Shown one piece after another: positions 62,274 to 64,000 of a stretch of 64,000 bases of DNA (within the stretch, counting starts at the first letter, position 1; the number at the start of each line of letters is the position of its first letter). The notes under the pieces are model-generated. The model saw nothing but the letters and a program-made list of their open reading frames with translations. It did not search any database and was not told the origin of the DNA. This DNA comes from Zygnema circumcarinatum. Its lineage: Eukaryota; Streptophyta; Zygnematophyceae; Zygnematales; Zygnemataceae. The stretch covers positions 2,276,505-2,340,504 of the forward strand of contig CM074804.1 of the NCBI GenBank assembly GCA_037447605.1, written 5' to 3'. The position numbers and the translations under genes were made by a program.

Positions 62274-63348
62274 GGTAAAGGGGCTTATTTTTTTAGACTG
62301 CAAGGGGTCTACATATGTGTACTCTTGTTGGAAAAGGAAAGTTTCTATTTTGTTTAGCTTTACTTTTACGGGCTTCGTTCCGTTTCTTGTAATCTTAGGG
62401 AGGGAGCTTCTAGAATTTAGAGTGGTGGTAAGGTGGCGAGATGGGCGGAGATGACTGGTAAATGAGGTAGCAGGATTCGTTTCTCTTGTTCAATTGTCAC
62501 TGTTGGCTTTGTAAGATAATAAGACCAATAAATAACTTTGAAGAGAATTCAGTCTTTGGGACATACGATGTGTTTCGGGTCATTTGATGTATTTCGTTGG
62601 CTGCTTGGATTGACAATATGGAGTATGCTTGAAGAAAATTTTACTTTGACTTTGATGCTTGACCTATCGGAATTTGAAGACATGCGAATTTTAGGGCAAA
62701 CGAAAACTAAACATAGTGCACAGCCTCGTTTTCGTTGAAAACACCCCCACCAAATTCAAGACAGGATCAAAGAATGATATAGTAGCAAAAATGGGTTTTT
62801 CTTTCATCTTAGAAATTACAGAATTTGGCCACATCCGCGCATCTCGCTGCGGAAGTGGAAGTATAGACAAGCACACCCTTTTTCCATTTTTTTCTTTTCT
62901 AAATAGATTGCTATTATAAGAAGTAAAACAAAAAAAACCGTTATTCCTTTCCCGACCTGCACTACAGCGTTTCTTAACTCTAGCATTGCCCGCGTATGGT
63001 GGCTATCAACTGCCAAAATAAAGAGCCGGTTTTTTTAATTTAATTTGGGGAATGGGATTTTCTGCCTCCGGCTTTTCCTTTTGCCGGTGGAAGAGACTCC
63101 CGCTGTACAACCTCCCCATATTGTAGTAAAGACAAAAAAACGTCCAACGTTTCCCGGTTTATTCACTGGTTGTTAGCTCCCTCCGTCCTCTCCTCCCCTC
63201 CTCTCCCTCCCTACTCCCTCCCTACTCCCTCCCTCCTAGCTACTCGAGTTCCAGTCCAACATCTCCTTCTCCCCTTTCCGCATCGCATTATCTCCCTTTA
63301 CAGCTCAAATTACAAACAGGATACCTCCAACAGGTATGTCCCAAGCCC
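62274..63348. other. Convergent spacer after copy C
   Basis: AT-rich, no supported coding. Probably copy C 3' UTR (unique relative to A) and, near 63170-63345, CT-rich DNA with three CTCCCTCCCTA units. The region next to 63349 is 3' flank of the Mpv17-like gene. Confidence 0.5.
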
Positions 63349-63870
63349 TCAATGAAAAGGCTCCCTCTTTTTAGAATTCAGAGCCACATCGATCTTAGAG
63401 TCAAATTCGGATCGAAGTAAAGTAACATCACTAGACGCTTCTTCCTCTCCTTCACTGCTATTCTTTAGAAAACTTGCGACAGCTGTCGCAAATATTTCCT
63501 CTTCCACCACCTCCTCCTCCCTCCCCACTCTCCTTCCCTCCACCTGCTCGTTTGAAATCCTGCAAGCAATAACATCGCTGCAAACAGCATAAGAGCAAAC
63601 CATGCCGCAGAAACAAAATAGTTCTAACCCCTTCTTTTCTTTTATTTATGCCGAAAGCTGGTTTAAGCAGCCGACGGCGCCACCCCTAAGTTAAAGTTTT
63701 GCATTCTAAAATGCGGATTCGTAAAGCTGAGTTTATCCATTTTCGTGAACTCACATAGAGAGGATGGCGACCCACACGAGCTCCACGCAGTCCACCCAAA
63801 GAAGGCGCTGCTCCACCGGAATGGCTCCGTACGTCACCAGATGTGCAAACGGCCACAGCTTCCAACCCGC
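63349..63870 (-). CDS. Mpv17/PMP22-family membrane protein, C-terminal part (gene runs off the window)
   Basis: Two last exons in transcript order, 63870-63755 and 63559-63349, joined in phase 2. The first encodes the family signature GWKLWPFAHLVTYGAIPVEQ followed by RLLWVDCVELVWVAILS, the most conserved part of plant Mpv17/PMP22 proteins (peroxisome, mitochondrion or plastid inner membrane, four spans). The second encodes SNEQVEGRR, as in the plant members, and then an acidic tail longer than usual (about 60 residues) ending KKREPFH. Upstream exons lie beyond 64000. 63871-64000 is intron. Confidence 0.85.
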
Positions 63871-64000
63871 CTGCAGGAGGCAGACGATGCAAAATCCGTT
63901 AGGCGGCAACGGACTTGCAGATTTGAATCGAAGACCCTGACACGAAGAAAGGAGGACATGGAGGTGGGATTCGAGGGAGCAGGAGAGGGGGAGGGGGAGG

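Overview
This is nuclear DNA from a green plant of the streptophyte lineage. The evidence is spliceosomal genes with plant-type orthologues (a LIP1-like small GTPase, an At2g27680-like aldo/keto reductase, a root-cap/LEA-related family, a type III polyketide synthase sharing the classic chalcone-synthase intron), an intron-containing tRNA-Tyr(GTA), plant-type Ty1/copia and chromodomain Ty3 retroelements, and telo-box and CCACGTGG promoter motifs. The many short introns, very long GA/CT tracts and intron-rich PKS and tyrosinase would fit an early-diverging land plant or a streptophyte alga. I cannot name the species. There are two assembly gaps (1181-1280 and 35763-35772).

Layout. 1-5.5 kb: decayed Ty3/gypsy chromovirus material, including a composite junction present twice. 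5.6-10.3 kb: a decayed Ty1/copia element on the minus strand. 11.2-13.4 kb: six-exon type III PKS (+). 14.3-17.5 kb: O-fucosyltransferase-like type II membrane protein (+), with an apparent frameshift. 18.5 kb: tRNA-Tyr (+). 19.7-23.1 kb: proteasome alpha-6 (-), divergent across a CCAAT-rich spacer from a CPBP/Rce1-type membrane protease (23.8-24.8 kb, +). 25.3-29.3 kb: LIP1-like GTPase (-), divergent from METTL5-type rRNA methyltransferase (29.8-32.7 kb, +). 33.2-36.4 kb: plastid aldo/keto reductase (-), divergent from a secreted tyrosinase (38.75-42.3 kb, +). 43.6-47.3 kb and 48.5-50.1 kb: two unrecognised minus-strand genes. 52.5-62.3 kb: three root-cap/LEA-related paralogues, A (-), B (-) and C (+). 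A and C are almost identical and form the arms of a roughly 2 kb inverted repeat around B. 63.35 kb to the end: 3' part of an Mpv17/PMP22 gene (-).

Most single-copy genes are housekeeping (proteasome, rRNA m6A, redox, clock/cytoskeleton GTPase). The PKS, tyrosinase and secreted root-cap family are the lineage-specific, surface- or specialised-metabolism genes. For the spliced genes I set exon boundaries by hand from GT(GC)/AG sites and reading phase. All summed coding lengths are multiples of three except the O-fucosyltransferase.

The strongest leads are the A/C inverted duplication with patchy homogenisation of B, the Cys-rich insertion inside the tyrosinase CuB site, two introns with the same non-canonical GC donor, and the palindromic CCAAT array between the proteasome and CPBP genes.
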